Shown here: positions 1 through 9,900 of the stretch, piece after piece | Layout of the letters: each line of letters begins with the position of its first letter | Numbering within the stretch: position 1 is the stretch's first letter | Assembly: GCF_900142035.1 (NCBI RefSeq) | Contig: NZ_FQZI01000003.1 | Location: forward strand, 434,001 to 498,000 | DNA length: 64,000 nt | Reading direction: 5' to 3' | Origin: Flavobacterium terrae | GTDB taxonomy: Bacteria > Bacteroidota > Bacteroidia > Flavobacteriales > Flavobacteriaceae | Program-made: the position numbers and the translations under genes | Notes under the pieces: model-generated | The model's input: only the letters and a program-made list of their open reading frames with translations | Databases searched by the model: none | Told to the model about the DNA's origin: nothing

Positions 1-1
1 A

Positions 2-493
2 GTACCGCTACAGGATATCGAAAACTATGGAAACACTGGATTATTTGTAGCCATTAAAGAAGGCACTTCGCAATTAATGAAAGTGTCTGTACCAGGTGGT
101 GTATGTAGTGTATTTGCGCCTCCGGGTCCTACTTCACAATACAACGGATTAACAGTAGTTGGCAATAAATTTCATGCCATTTCAGGTACAACCAACTTGA
201 TTTGCAGTCCAACTCTTGGTGATATTTTTGAATACACTACGGCAGGCGGACCTTACGTTGCTAAATATTCGTATAAAAATCTAACGGCTAATTCAAATTG
301 GACTATGAAAGAGTTAGGATTTCATTTTGATGCATGCTGTGGTAAACGATGGACAGTGGGGAGTTCATCAGGACGTATTTCACACAACACAAACATTACA
401 CCATGTGTATTGCCTAATCCTACCTTCTTGTTAAATACGACCACTACAGGTCAAAACTACTGGTATATTTACGATTTTATGGCGAAGATTTAA
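2..493 (+). CDS. C-terminal part of an unidentified protein (5' end outside window)
   Basis: The reading frame is open from the first bases of the window, so the true start lies upstream and the ATG at 77 is internal. The visible 163 residues are rich in Gly, Thr, Asn and aromatic residues, with several Cys (for example a CC pair) and no membrane segment. This suits a secreted or surface beta-rich domain, but I do not recognise the family. It ends just before a strong hairpin terminator and faces the DUF4494 gene tail to tail. No function can be assigned. Confidence 0.6.
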   Translation, partial: VPLQDIENYGNTGLFVAIKEGTSQLMKVSVPGGVCSVFAPPGPTSQYNGLTVVGNKFHAISGTTNLICSPTLGDIFEYTTAGGPYVAKYSYKNLTANSNWTMKELGFHFDACCGKRWTVGSSSGRISHNTNITPCVLPNPTFLLNTTTTGQNYWYIYDFMAKI

Positions 494-514
494 TGTGATC
501 TACAACCAATTAAA

Positions 515-554
515 AACATCCTAACCTAGTTTGATCTCACTACGTTAGGATGTT
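515..554. terminator. Bidirectional hairpin terminator
   Basis: An 11-bp perfect stem (AACATCCTAAC with GTTAGGATGTT) is followed by a T-rich run. It lies between the convergent first gene and the DUF4494 gene, so it could stop transcription from both sides. Confidence 0.8.
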
Positions 555-579
555 TCTTTTTTTATAAATCAAAACAGAA

Positions 580-1137
580 TTATTCAGTATATTCTGCTAC
601 AACCTCAGCATCAAACTCCATGTGGTCTTCCACCTCAGTGGCTGACTCTGGTTTAGAATTTTTAAGGGCATTAAACTTTTCGATTTGTTCTAACCCGTCT
701 TCTTCCCCACTAAAGTAAGGGAAAACATCCATAATAGGAGATTCCGAAATTGAAGGTATTGTATAATCCCCCATTGTATTCTTCATCGCATACATAGTAT
801 TATCAAAAGCTTCTTTAATATCATTGGCTTGAACTAGCAAATAAATATTTGTTTTGCGTTCCTTCCCACTCTCTTCGTCATACGCTGTTAAAGCTACTTT
901 AGAACGAAACCAACGGTCCGAATTCTCAAACGGATGAATCTCATTGTAATTGGCCACCTTGATATTGGTAATCTTAAATTCTTCGCTTACATAGCTCATC
1001 ATTTCCTGCGTAATCCTTGACTCGGCTTCTGTGTACGATAAGGCATCTACCAGATAAGGCTCTGTGGTTACCTTTTGTACACCGTTTTCATCTACTTTTC
1101 TAAATTTAACTTTACATTCATACCAAGTTGCACTCAT
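580..1137 (-). CDS. DUF4494 domain-containing protein
   Basis: This 185-residue soluble protein opens with the MSATWYECKVKFRKVDENG-type start characteristic of DUF4494, a small family seen mainly in Bacteroidota. It has no signal peptide or membrane segment, and the C-terminal 25 residues are acidic and probably disordered. The function of the family is unknown to me. It appears to be transcribed alone: the next minus-strand gene upstream is the RAYT-like transposase 151 bp away, with a REP-like repeat between them. Confidence 0.8.
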   Translation of the reverse strand: MSATWYECKVKFRKVDENGVQKVTTEPYLVDALSYTEAESRITQEMMSYVSEEFKITNIKVANYNEIHPFENSDRWFRSKVALTAYDEESGKERKTNIYLLVQANDIKEAFDNTMYAMKNTMGDYTIPSISESPIMDVFPYFSGEEDGLEQIEKFNALKNSKPESATEVEDHMEFDAEVVAEYTE

Positions 1138-1230
1138 AATTATTTTTTTAAGGAGGGCAAATGTAATTTTTTTAGAAAAAGAATGGACTACTTTTTAGAA
1201 AGAGATATTCACAAAATACGAGTTAAACTA

Positions 1231-1284
1231 ACCCCAAAAGCGGTCAAAGACCCTTTTGGCGGTTAAGACCTTTTGGCGGTTAAC
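1231..1284. repeat. REP-like palindromic repeat, 3' side of the transposase gene
   Basis: The unit contains CCCCAAAAGCGGTC followed after a few bases by GACCCTTTTGGCGGTTA, an imperfect inverted repeat. The TTTTGGCGGTTAA half is then repeated once more. The same words recur at 2031-2219 on the other side of the Y1 transposase-like gene. It covers the last bases before that gene's stop region and probably also acts as a hairpin in its transcript. Confidence 0.75.
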
Positions 1285-1288
1285 CACA

Positions 1289-1903
1289 TCATTCAATGAT
1301 AATACTTTCTATCTGGTTAAAATGCTGCATTTGACTATGATAATATTTGAAATTTTCCAAGTCTCCATATACCTTAATAACCTCACCTCTATTCAACTTC
1401 GTTTCTTTAGTTGAAGTCACTGTAAGATACGAACTCCAAGGATACTCGATCATCGAATCAACTAAACCATGGTGCACTGGATTGTTATGAATATAAAAAA
1501 TTAATTTTTGGAAGTACTTTTCTGAGTCAACCAGTTTTCTTTCAAATGTCGATTCAAATAAACTACCTGTTCTTTTATAGCGTTTATTAATGGCTTGTGT
1601 ATAGGCATTAAACAAATGACCAAACTGCCGTGACGGATTTAAAATTCTAGGATTATCTAAATTCCCTTTTTTTAAGGTAATCTTGGCAACTTCTTCTTTG
1701 TCCTTGATACGAACTAAAAAATGAAAATGATTCTTAAGCAAACACCAAGCATATGTCTCTGCTATTGGGTCGATATATTTATCGTATAATCTTAAGAAAT
1801 GATTATAATTATCCGTTTCAAAAAATATATCATTCCTGTTATTCCCTCGATTGTAAATATGATAATACTGACCATATTCGATCGTCTGTTTTAATTGTGG
1901 CAT
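1289..1903 (-). CDS. REP-associated tyrosine transposase-like protein (Y1/HUH, IS200-like)
   Basis: This 204-residue protein has the IS200/RAYT fold signature: HYIYNRGNN-type N-terminal strand, the metal-binding HUH motif NHFHFLV at about residues 58-64, and a conserved Tyr in YIHNNP near residue 137, the likely nucleophile. Such enzymes nick single-stranded DNA at REP hairpins and are normally single-copy, domesticated relatives of IS200 transposases. Palindromic repeats of one family sit on both sides of the gene, which supports the RAYT reading over a free IS200 element. All key residues look intact. ATG at 1903 is the only sensible start. Confidence 0.85.
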   Translation of the reverse strand: MPQLKQTIEYGQYYHIYNRGNNRNDIFFETDNYNHFLRLYDKYIDPIAETYAWCLLKNHFHFLVRIKDKEEVAKITLKKGNLDNPRILNPSRQFGHLFNAYTQAINKRYKRTGSLFESTFERKLVDSEKYFQKLIFYIHNNPVHHGLVDSMIEYPWSSYLTVTSTKETKLNRGEVIKVYGDLENFKYYHSQMQHFNQIESIIIE

Positions 1904-2342
1904 TGTTAACTATTTTAATCATGGCTTTTACTAATGACCAATTTAAGGTTTTTTATTGAATATTTTTTTCTTTTCAACTCCGATAGCAGTTGAAGACTCT
2001 ATCGGCAGTTAATCTTTCCGAACGAGCCCCAAAAGCGGTCGAAGAACCCCAAAAGCGGTCAAAGACCCTTTTGGCGGTTATCCCTACCCTTAACCGCTTT
2101 CTAAATCAACCAACTGATTAAAAGATTGACTTCTGGCTACCTATTCTCAAAAGCGGTCAAAGAACCCCAAAAGCGGTCAAAGACCCTTTTGGCGGTTATC
2201 CCTACCCTTAACCGCTTTCAAAGTCTACCGACTACTGAAAGGGTTCGGCAATTGCTGAAAGATTTCCGTGACGTTGAAGATCACTCACTATTATAAACCC
2301 TAAGATTCCCTCAAGGTCGATCTTAGGGGTGTAACAAACAAC
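1904..2342. repeat. Non-coding region with two tandem REP-like units
   Basis: No gene is visible here. Two nearly identical 71-bp units (2031-2101 and 2149-2219, offset 118 bp, one mismatch at 2041) each carry two AAAAGCGGTC words, one CCCTTTTGGCGGTTA word and a closing TTAACCGCTTTC. Each unit can fold into alternative hairpins by pairing AAAGCGGT with ACCGCTTT or CAAAAG with CTTTTG. A further CCGATAG / CTATCGG stem lies at 1980-2005. The stretches between units hold short, loosely related words but no open frame. Confidence 0.75.
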
Positions 2343-2372
2343 AAGCCCCTTAGATTTTCACCTAAGGGGCTT
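2343..2372. terminator. Hairpin terminator
   Basis: The 11-bp stem AAGCCCCTTAG / CTAAGGGGCTT with an 8-base loop is followed by T-rich sequence on both strands. It probably ends the minus-strand operon of small genes (and perhaps the defence block) upstream. Confidence 0.75.
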
Positions 2373-2419
2373 ACTTTTAGCTTTTACTTAAAACACAGAG
2401 TCTGAAAGCTAAAATAGTA

Positions 2420-2581
2420 CTACTTAATTAATGCCTGAGCAAAGTAAAGGTCAGTGTTTCCATAACCCCTATTGTAACAAATACTGATACCTCCCTGAAG
2501 CTTCCAACCTTGCTTTAATAAAGCTGCAATCTCTTCTTCTAGTTTAGACTCATAAGTCGCAGTAATAATCTTGTATTCCAT
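2420..2581 (-). CDS. DUF1737 domain-containing small protein
   Basis: A 53-residue open frame begins MEYKIITATYESKLEEEI and continues with GWKLQGGISICY, the pattern of DUF1737, a short cytosolic family in which a 'long GWxLxGG' segment is conserved. It has no signal peptide. It lies 5 bp downstream of the next small gene and is followed by a strong terminator. The role of the family is unknown to me. Confidence 0.7.
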   Translation of the reverse strand: MEYKIITATYESKLEEEIAALLKQGWKLQGGISICYNRGYGNTDLYFAQALIK

Positions 2582-2586
2582 AGCAA

Positions 2587-2733
2587 TTACTTTTTAGGAG
2601 TATTACCTCTACGTGGTCCAGATGGCATTCCTAGTTTTTTACTAGGATAGTTAGGATTAGTTTTTGGAGATGGAGTACTCGATGGAGTGGCTGGTTTACT
2701 TCCTGACTTCACTGCAGAATTTGTGCTTTTCAT
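2587..2733 (-). CDS. Small basic Ser/Pro/Lys-rich hypothetical protein
   Basis: This 48-residue frame (ATG at 2733) is rich in Ser, Pro, Lys, Thr and Asn and ends in a PRRGNTPKK-type tail, so it is probably disordered and basic. It is 5 bp upstream of the DUF1737 gene and probably cotranscribed with it. I do not recognise a family, and coding status rests only on the frame, the tight spacing and the plausible composition. Confidence 0.45.
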   Translation of the reverse strand: MKSTNSAVKSGSKPATPSSTPSPKTNPNYPSKKLGMPSGPRRGNTPKK

Positions 2734-2871
2734 TCTAAATAATTTTTTAAGTTCACACAAAGCTTATGCTTTGATGATTCAAATGTTTACTTTTTAGGCG
2801 AGATAGCACAATGTTGGGAAATATCAGCCGTAGCAGAATAACAAAACCGAAAACTATAGTAACAAGAGCGG

Positions 2872-3627
2872 TTATTTTAGGATTTTTTTGAGCGCAGAAA
2901 TATAATTTTCAGAAACTGGAAGATGCCTTACCACAGGCAAATTTTGAACTCCATCAAAAATTTCTACTGCAAGGGTTTCTCTTTTTTTATCAAAACTTTT
3001 AATGTGATGCTTGTTTACACGATACGATTTATGAATGGTGACAAACTGCGATTTTTGCAATCCTATTTCCTCCATTCGCGTAAACGAAAAGTCAATTAGC
3101 TTTTCTGGTTTTTGATGGGTAAAATGAATCATCTTATTATTCGACTCCGACCCATTTTCTTTATCCGAAGACAAATAAACTATACTATTCGTTGCAATTT
3201 TTGTCCTCCCCTTTTTACCCAAATGCAAATGCACATAATCGATAGCACCAAAAAACTGAATCTCTTTAAAAAAACGACTCATGGTTTTGATGAATTCATC
3301 ACTAGTAAATGGTTTGGTAATGTGCTCTACACACAAGCCAAACTCTCTTTTTAGAGTTTCAATCTCTTTAATGTATTGGGGTACATTACTACTGGCAAAT
3401 AGTACAGGTAGCTTTAACTCATAGGCCACCTCCATACCCGTCATGTACGAATCTCCTAAATTCAAATCCAGCACCAGTACCTCAGGCATCGTTTTTTTTA
3501 CTTCCTCCATAAAGATTTTTGCACTGGTACACGCAGTAACAACCATAGTGCTATCTACGCTTTTTAAGTAATTGCAATTGCTTTGCAATTGTTCAGGATT
3601 GTCGTCGAGTAAAGCTATTTTATTCAT
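2872..3627 (-). CDS. LytTR-family response regulator
   Basis: The 251-residue protein has an N-terminal receiver domain (acidic pair DD at residues 8-9, phosphoacceptor D54 in LVLDLNLGD, ITKPF lysine) and a C-terminal LytTR DNA-binding domain with the typical FVTIHKSYRVNKHHI segment. I chose ATG 3627 over the in-frame start at 3642 because the receiver starts there and it gives an 8-bp ATGAATAA overlap with the mcrC stop. No histidine kinase lies beside it. Its coupling to an McrBC operon suggests that it controls, or is controlled together with, that defence unit, but this is inference. Confidence 0.85.
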   Translation of the reverse strand: MNKIALLDDNPEQLQSNCNYLKSVDSTMVVTACTSAKIFMEEVKKTMPEVLVLDLNLGDSYMTGMEVAYELKLPVLFASSNVPQYIKEIETLKREFGLCVEHITKPFTSDEFIKTMSRFFKEIQFFGAIDYVHLHLGKKGRTKIATNSIVYLSSDKENGSESNNKMIHFTHQKPEKLIDFSFTRMEEIGLQKSQFVTIHKSYRVNKHHIKSFDKKRETLAVEIFDGVQNLPVVRHLPVSENYISALKKILK

Positions 3628-4894
3628 TTTTTGAAGTTTCAAACCATTTAAGAATCGTATTTCCTATTTCTTCATCTAATCTACCCTCTTTGAAAATAGA
3701 AATCTTACCTAAACTACACTGATGATGGTCTTTCACATTTGGAGTTTCCTGAAATGCAACAAAATCTTTTTCGTTTATCTCACTCGAGATAGCGTTTGTA
3801 GGATAGAGCAACATTGCTTTTTTACTGTTCCAATATTCATTGTACACATACATTTGGCGTAAATCTTGTGTGGATGGTTTGGATTGATCGATATTCTTCC
3901 ACTTGGTGTCAATGATATAGTTTTCGTTTTCTCCTTTTGATAAAACTATATCTGGGCGAATGGCAATATTTTGCCAAAAAGGTTTGGAATTTTGCCCTAT
4001 GATCGTAAAACCTTTTTTCTCTTGGGCACGTTGCAACCGCACCAAAATGTATTGCTCCCATAAGACATTCATATCAAAAAGTAGTGCCAACATATTTTCG
4101 GAGCCTGTTTTGACGTTTGGTGCGAAATTCAGGATGATGATCCGAGCAATTGCCAATGCCGTTTCATACGGTGCTGTTTTCCTGTCGTGAGGGATTTGCT
4201 CAAAGGTTTTAGCGCTTACCTTGATTGTTTTTACTTCAGGAAAATCCAGTTGGACTTTTTTACATGTACTGTACAAATAACTCCCCTTAGTGAGCGAAGC
4301 AATAATCTCTAAAGCGCAAAACAACACCTGATGCAATAAATGGTCCTTATCATATACTTGGTGAGTGGCATAAAACCGTTCTTTATGCACCACATTTTTT
4401 GCGATATGCCCCGCAAATTCGAGTTTGCCTTTTAAGGCTTTTACCTGACTGGTTTCTTTATAATATTGTTTGATGAGTCCCTGATGGATGAGTTTTTGGA
4501 CCTCAGCTAAAAACCACTCAAAGTAAATATCTAGCAAATGTTTCGATTGTGTGGCTACCGATGCCTCATCCTTTTCTTTAATCTTCAAACGCTTAGTTAC
4601 TCGAAGCATCTCTATCAATGCCGCTTGCCATTTTATTTTGCTACTTTCCGAATCCGATTCGTATTGATCTATTTTGGGTAAAATTTCAATGACTAAACCA
4701 TCCACTTGTAGAACACCCACATAGTTTTTGAAGGTAATTTTATTTACTCCTATGGTAAAATAATTGCCTTTATGAATCTCATTCAATTTGACCAAGGCAT
4801 TAAAATGCGCTTTTTTAAAATGATGTCCATTATATTCCTGCCCACAAATTAAGGTGGAATATTCAAAAACTTGTATGCTTTTAGGTTTACTCAT
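3620..4894 (-). CDS. mcrC: McrC-type restriction endonuclease subunit
   Basis: This 424-residue protein fits the McrC family: an N-terminal beta-rich region followed by a PD-(D/E)xK nuclease with E280, D315 in RPDIVL and D329-T-K331. In McrBC systems McrC is the nuclease that works with the McrB NTPase motor to cut modified DNA. It overlaps the mcrB stop by 8 bp (ATGAGTAA) and itself overlaps the response regulator by 8 bp, so the three are translationally coupled. The catalytic residues appear intact. The modification recognised cannot be read from the sequence. Confidence 0.9.
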   Translation of the reverse strand: MSKPKSIQVFEYSTLICGQEYNGHHFKKAHFNALVKLNEIHKGNYFTIGVNKITFKNYVGVLQVDGLVIEILPKIDQYESDSESSKIKWQAALIEMLRVTKRLKIKEKDEASVATQSKHLLDIYFEWFLAEVQKLIHQGLIKQYYKETSQVKALKGKLEFAGHIAKNVVHKERFYATHQVYDKDHLLHQVLFCALEIIASLTKGSYLYSTCKKVQLDFPEVKTIKVSAKTFEQIPHDRKTAPYETALAIARIIILNFAPNVKTGSENMLALLFDMNVLWEQYILVRLQRAQEKKGFTIIGQNSKPFWQNIAIRPDIVLSKGENENYIIDTKWKNIDQSKPSTQDLRQMYVYNEYWNSKKAMLLYPTNAISSEINEKDFVAFQETPNVKDHHQCSLGKISIFKEGRLDEEIGNTILKWFETSKNE

Positions 4895-6932
4895 TTGAAC
4901 CTAATAAATTGATTGCTTTTTGTATATCAAAACCCTTTTTAACAGCAAATTCCGTTTGAAGTTCTGGTTGCTCTAGTCCCACCGACAATTTTGCAAACTT
5001 GACTTGATTGTCCTGTGGCCTCTTAATCTCCACAAACCCCTCGCCTAATACCAGCGCTATTTTTTCGTAATCGTTATAAAAATATTCTTGCAATAATGGG
5101 ATAATATTATTTTTGAAGGTATTCTCTAAATCTTCTAAGGAATTTACATTGATAAAATACGAATGCCCTATGGTATGATCACGGTCTAAAAGTAGTTCGA
5201 TGCGCTTATTTATAGTTTTTAAAATCTTCGATAAATCTAAAGAAAAACTAAAATCTTTAAAATAATCCAATTTAGTCTTATCGTCAGATTCCTTCATAGT
5301 TTCCCAAATATCATTTTTCTTTATATTAAAATCATCAGGGCAACCAAAAACCTCAAAAAAGGACTTCTCTTTTTCCATAAACTCCTTATTCTCCCAACGA
5401 ACATCTTTATATTCCCATAACAATTTACAATACAAAGCTGAGGGAGTTAGCAATTCTGTTTGTGGCATCATTTCCTCAAAACTAAAACGTCTTCTGAGTG
5501 CTGTATCTAAAGCTTCTACACTTCTATCAGCAGTGTTCATCGTACCAATGATATACAAATTAGGTGGCACTCCAAATAGATCTTTACTGTAAGGCAAGGT
5601 TACTTCTAGCGCTTCATCATTGCCTAAGCGCTTGCTTTCTTCAATAAGCGTAATCAATTCGCCAAAGATTTGAGAGACATTACCACGGTTAATTTCGTCG
5701 ATGATAAGAACGTAGTTTTTGTTATTTTCACTCTCCCCCTTAACTAATTTGTAATTTGAAGTTAAATAATGTAGTATCCCTCTAATATAAGTTGGATTGT
5801 ATAACTTATCGTAATTATTAGTTTCAAATGCAATTTGCATATTACTAATGTTTACAGGATACCAAGGATTATCCTTTGATGAGTTATGAGGTTGTACATA
5901 AAAAACATTTGTTCCTCTATAAATCACATCAAAAGAAGAGTTTGGAGCATTTATTGTTAGAGCTTGCTTACCATCTATTTCTGAAATATCTTTTTTAAAG
6001 GTTTCAATCACAGCATCAAAATTGCCATTTTTGGTTCTAGCTTTATGACAAATTTGTTTAAATAGACCATCTTCGATTTCGTAATGTACTGTATTGTTAA
6101 CTGTTTTAGGCTTTATCCCCTCAATAAAATCTTCATACGACATACTTTGATGAAAGGTCGTAAAAACGATTTGCTCTTCTTTTACCAACCTATCAAACTC
6201 ATCTTTCAAAACTTTACGGTCGTGCTCAAGATTAAAACTAGGATTACAAATTTCAATTGCTTTGTTAATGGTGTGATAAGTTTTACCTGTTCCTGGAGGA
6301 CCGTATAAGATTTGATTTAGCATTTTGTTTAGAGTTTTAGGTATAATATTTTGAGAGCTATCTATTGAAATAGGTAATAAAGTTTTTTTAATGGCTAATA
6401 TTCTTTTTAAATCTTTTTGAAATTCATTTTCACTTATTAGATATTTGTCTTTAATATCAAAATCTTCAATCAATTTCAAAGCATAATTTCTAAAATCAGT
6501 TATATAATAATTTAAATTATTCCAAATGTCATTTTGATTATCAAAAACTTTTTGCCCGTTATTTTTACTATTTAATTTGAGATTTAAAAATTTAGCAAGC
6601 ATTCTATGGAATTCTTTCTCTTCGAAAGTTGTTATTCCATCTTTAAATGAAATTTCTATATAATTGTTAAGCGAACCATCTTTTTTAAAACTAATAACAA
6701 ATCCAATTGTTTTAATTTTTCGAGCATTGTCACCTCGGTAAAATAGTGGAACATATATATAATGAGATCCTTGAAACCATTGACCAGTAGCTAGTCTTTT
6801 CACTCCCTTAGATTGCGCGCTATCTCTTTTTCTTAAAGAAAAAGTAAAATCGGGATTGTTTTTTTTAAATTCTAAAAGATAATCCAAAATCTCATTTGAT
6901 AGCTTAAGAATTTTATTTTGTAGTTCAGACAT
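4887..6932 (-). CDS. mcrB: McrB-type AAA+ GTPase/ATPase subunit
   Basis: This protein of about 681 residues has Walker A GPPGTGKT at about 211-218, Walker B LIIDE at about 409-413 and the McrB signature MNTADRS at about 465-471 followed by LRRRF. The first 180 residues are a separate domain, which in this family reads the target DNA; here it contains a GQWFQGSHYIYVPLFYRG stretch that I cannot place in a named reader fold. ATG 6932 is preferred to the TTG at 6938. It begins shortly after the RT-nitrilase stop (8 bp to the TTG, 14 bp to the ATG). The long insertion between Walker A and B (about 190 residues) is typical of McrB. Confidence 0.9.
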   Translation of the reverse strand: MSELQNKILKLSNEILDYLLEFKKNNPDFTFSLRKRDSAQSKGVKRLATGQWFQGSHYIYVPLFYRGDNARKIKTIGFVISFKKDGSLNNYIEISFKDGITTFEEKEFHRMLAKFLNLKLNSKNNGQKVFDNQNDIWNNLNYYITDFRNYALKLIEDFDIKDKYLISENEFQKDLKRILAIKKTLLPISIDSSQNIIPKTLNKMLNQILYGPPGTGKTYHTINKAIEICNPSFNLEHDRKVLKDEFDRLVKEEQIVFTTFHQSMSYEDFIEGIKPKTVNNTVHYEIEDGLFKQICHKARTKNGNFDAVIETFKKDISEIDGKQALTINAPNSSFDVIYRGTNVFYVQPHNSSKDNPWYPVNISNMQIAFETNNYDKLYNPTYIRGILHYLTSNYKLVKGESENNKNYVLIIDEINRGNVSQIFGELITLIEESKRLGNDEALEVTLPYSKDLFGVPPNLYIIGTMNTADRSVEALDTALRRRFSFEEMMPQTELLTPSALYCKLLWEYKDVRWENKEFMEKEKSFFEVFGCPDDFNIKKNDIWETMKESDDKTKLDYFKDFSFSLDLSKILKTINKRIELLLDRDHTIGHSYFINVNSLEDLENTFKNNIIPLLQEYFYNDYEKIALVLGEGFVEIKRPQDNQVKFAKLSVGLEQPELQTEFAVKKGFDIQKAINLLGSNE

Positions 6933-6946
6933 TATCAAATATTATT

Positions 6947-9900
6947 TTATTTCAAATCTTTTTTTCTTCTTTCTTCACTCATTTTAAAACCAGTAGGAAC
7001 TGGTTTAAAAGGCTTATTGGGTGATCTATAAAATCTTTGAAATTCTCTTAAAGCAGTTGCGTTAACTGATGATACAACAAAATAATCAAGTTCACCGCCC
7101 CTAACTCTTGCGACATCTCTTTCATAAGATTCTTTTAAAGGACCTCTTAATCTCGTGTCTCCATATTTTCTATTGTTCACTTGAGCTACATAACAATGTA
7201 AATCATTACTTGTAGCCGAAATTATATGATTATACATATCGATATCTTGATTCCATTCAACTACAAAAAGAGTATCAATTTCACCTCTAAGTACTTGTCT
7301 ATAATCAATATTTAATAAATCATTACATATTAATCCGCCGAAAAAGAAATTGTTATGTTCAATTATATACTTTAAATTGTTTTTTGGATTCAGCCTCATT
7401 CCTCCTACATTGAATAATTCCGATTCTTCATGTATTGCTGGTATAGTTTTCTCTTGAATAATTGCTATTTGATCATTATACTTCCCATTGTTCACATTCA
7501 AAATATATAGCAACTGATTAGATACATTGCCTACATAATTATTCTGAATTGATTGAGAATACTCTTTTTCGTACTCAACACCAGTGATTAAAGATATTCC
7601 CTTAGATTTTAATTTTTTTGCAATATCTAATATACTTTGTCTCGGCATAGAAAGTTCTGGTAAAACAATATAATCGACATTAATCTTTGATCTACTACAC
7701 TCCTTTAAAATATCATTAATAATTCTATTTATTCTTGTAAAACGTGAACTATCTGGTTCAAAGTTATCACCTCTTACATTCGATTTCCATGATTCGTCTG
7801 TAGTTAAAAAATTCGTTAATACCAGTTTTGGATTTTCAGTATTGATTTTTGTTGGAAATTTAATTAAATTGAACTTTGAATCAGATACATTACTATCAAT
7901 ATAACTGTCATTAATTTCTAAGCTAATATTAGGTATATTAAACAAATTAAAATAACTTTTAAAGTTTGTTGAATACTTATCTTTATCAATAGACCATTGA
8001 GAGTATATCATACTAAGTTCTAAAGCATTTAATTTTCTCGTTGAAAAATAAATTGCATTTGGGAGAATTTTAGAATCGTTTGTTTCTGATGAAAATTTTT
8101 GATTTATATTTTTAAAAAAATCTCTATAAGTTTTAATGTCAATAGTATTACAATTTTCACCTAAAACATTTAACATGTAAAAATTAGTCGCTTTGTTGGA
8201 GTGATTTCTTTTTTGCCAATCATTTTCAAACAAACTATTCTTAAATGGTTTTTGATGTAAGTCACATAAGAAAAGCATCAAAGGATATGCTTGCAATTTT
8301 TGAAAGTTGCTTCTTGATGATGTAGTAGATTTTAAAAAGTAATCATAAATTAAAAAGTCAAAATTCGATAATTTTATAGGAATGTTTGACAGTATAGACT
8401 CTTTAATTTTTAGGTTTAAAAAAGATTCTGATTTTTTTAAAATTTCATTCCTTTCTTTTGTTTTATGTAATATTTCCCAAGAATTTAGATAACTTTTTAA
8501 AAGTTTTAAATAAAGTTCATTAGTATTAGTTGAAACAGTAAGACCAAATATTCTTGGAATGTATTTTAAGTAAGTAGCAATATTCTCAGGTGTTATTATA
8601 AAATCAGAACATATTGCAATAAAGTCTTCTAATCCTTTCTTCCATTCTTTTTTAGGAGCAGTACTTGTGAAGTTTTCAAAATTTCTTAATCGCAATGCAA
8701 ACTTCATTCTTTTAATGCTAACTCCATCAGCTTGCCTTAGATTACTAGATATCTCTTTTATATCATTGCTACTCGATGTTACTTCTTTATTTAGATTCAA
8801 AAGATCATCTTCAGAGTCTGGCAATAAGCGCCATTCGCTACTATTTTCATTCATGGTATCTTTTATTGTTTCGATAAAAGTTTTGCCAGAAAGTCCATGT
8901 AAGATGAATAGTTTTTCTTTATCCGAATTAAGTGTTATTGTTTTTTCAAAATTCCAATAAGTGTCTATATTAAAGTTTATCTTTTTATCATTTAAATTTT
9001 CTAATTGCAACTTAAAAATCTTGCTTTTAAAAAAATCCCAAAAGTCTTGACTATTTTTAAAACCTAATTTATCTTCAATAACTATAATTAAATCATCGAC
9101 ATATCTACCATAATAAAGAGGATTTAAATTATTTTCAATTTCTTTATCAAGATCATGCAAAAATAAATTTGCTATAACTTTAGAAGCGCTTAAACCTATT
9201 GGTATTCCTATGTGCTTTTCAGCTATATCAAACCCTAAATTTTTAATTTTCTCATAGTTAAATTCACTCCACAATTGTAAACAATTACAAAAAATTAAAT
9301 TCAAATTTGAATGTTTAAAAATTTGTTCTTCATTACTTGTTTCAAAAAATTCTTTTAAAAAAAATGGATCTATTGAATGATAAAAACCTTTAATATCTGT
9401 TGTTAAAACAGCAATTTTTTTATTCTCATCTAAAGACTTTTCAATTTGGGTTAAGCTATTTTCTTGCCAACGCTTGTAATCCAAAAAATATGGTCTAAAA
9501 TGACTATCTAATTTTTTATAATCCTTTTCAGAATATCTAATTAAATTATCAACAAACTCATTTTCCTTTTGAAAAGGTCTATCTAATCTACAACCATAAC
9601 TATTTTTAGATACATTTTTTTCTAAATGAACACCTATTTTATCTATCCATAATGAGCCCAAAATTTGAAATTCAATTGAATTATCTCCAATATATCGATA
9701 TTTAATTTTATTTGGTACTAGAGAATCTTCAAAATGATTTGAAAAATAAATTCCTGAATCATTCCTGTCTGAATTTGTAATTTCAGTTGATTTTAAACAA
9801 ACATTAAAGCCTCCAAAAAAATCAGGAGAACTAAAATATTGTTCATTATAATTATTAAGATTTTCTAATAAAACTTCAAGGTTTTCAATCAAATATTTTT

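Noticed and set aside
1980..2220. Possible CRISPR array
   Set aside because: Only two 71-bp units, spaced by unrelated 47-bp sequence of one length, with palindromic REP-like content next to a RAYT gene and no cas genes.
2801..2815. TAGCACAA word resembling the XRE half-site, upstream of the small genes
   Set aside because: Only 8 bases match, expected by chance about once or twice in a window of this size; no phasing with others.
2738..2871. Possible small minus-strand peptide ending SPKK after the LytTR gene
   Set aside because: An open stretch of about 29 residues exists but has no usable start codon.
6084..6308. Plus-strand open frame inside mcrB
   Set aside because: Antisense to the Walker A region of mcrB; no independent support.
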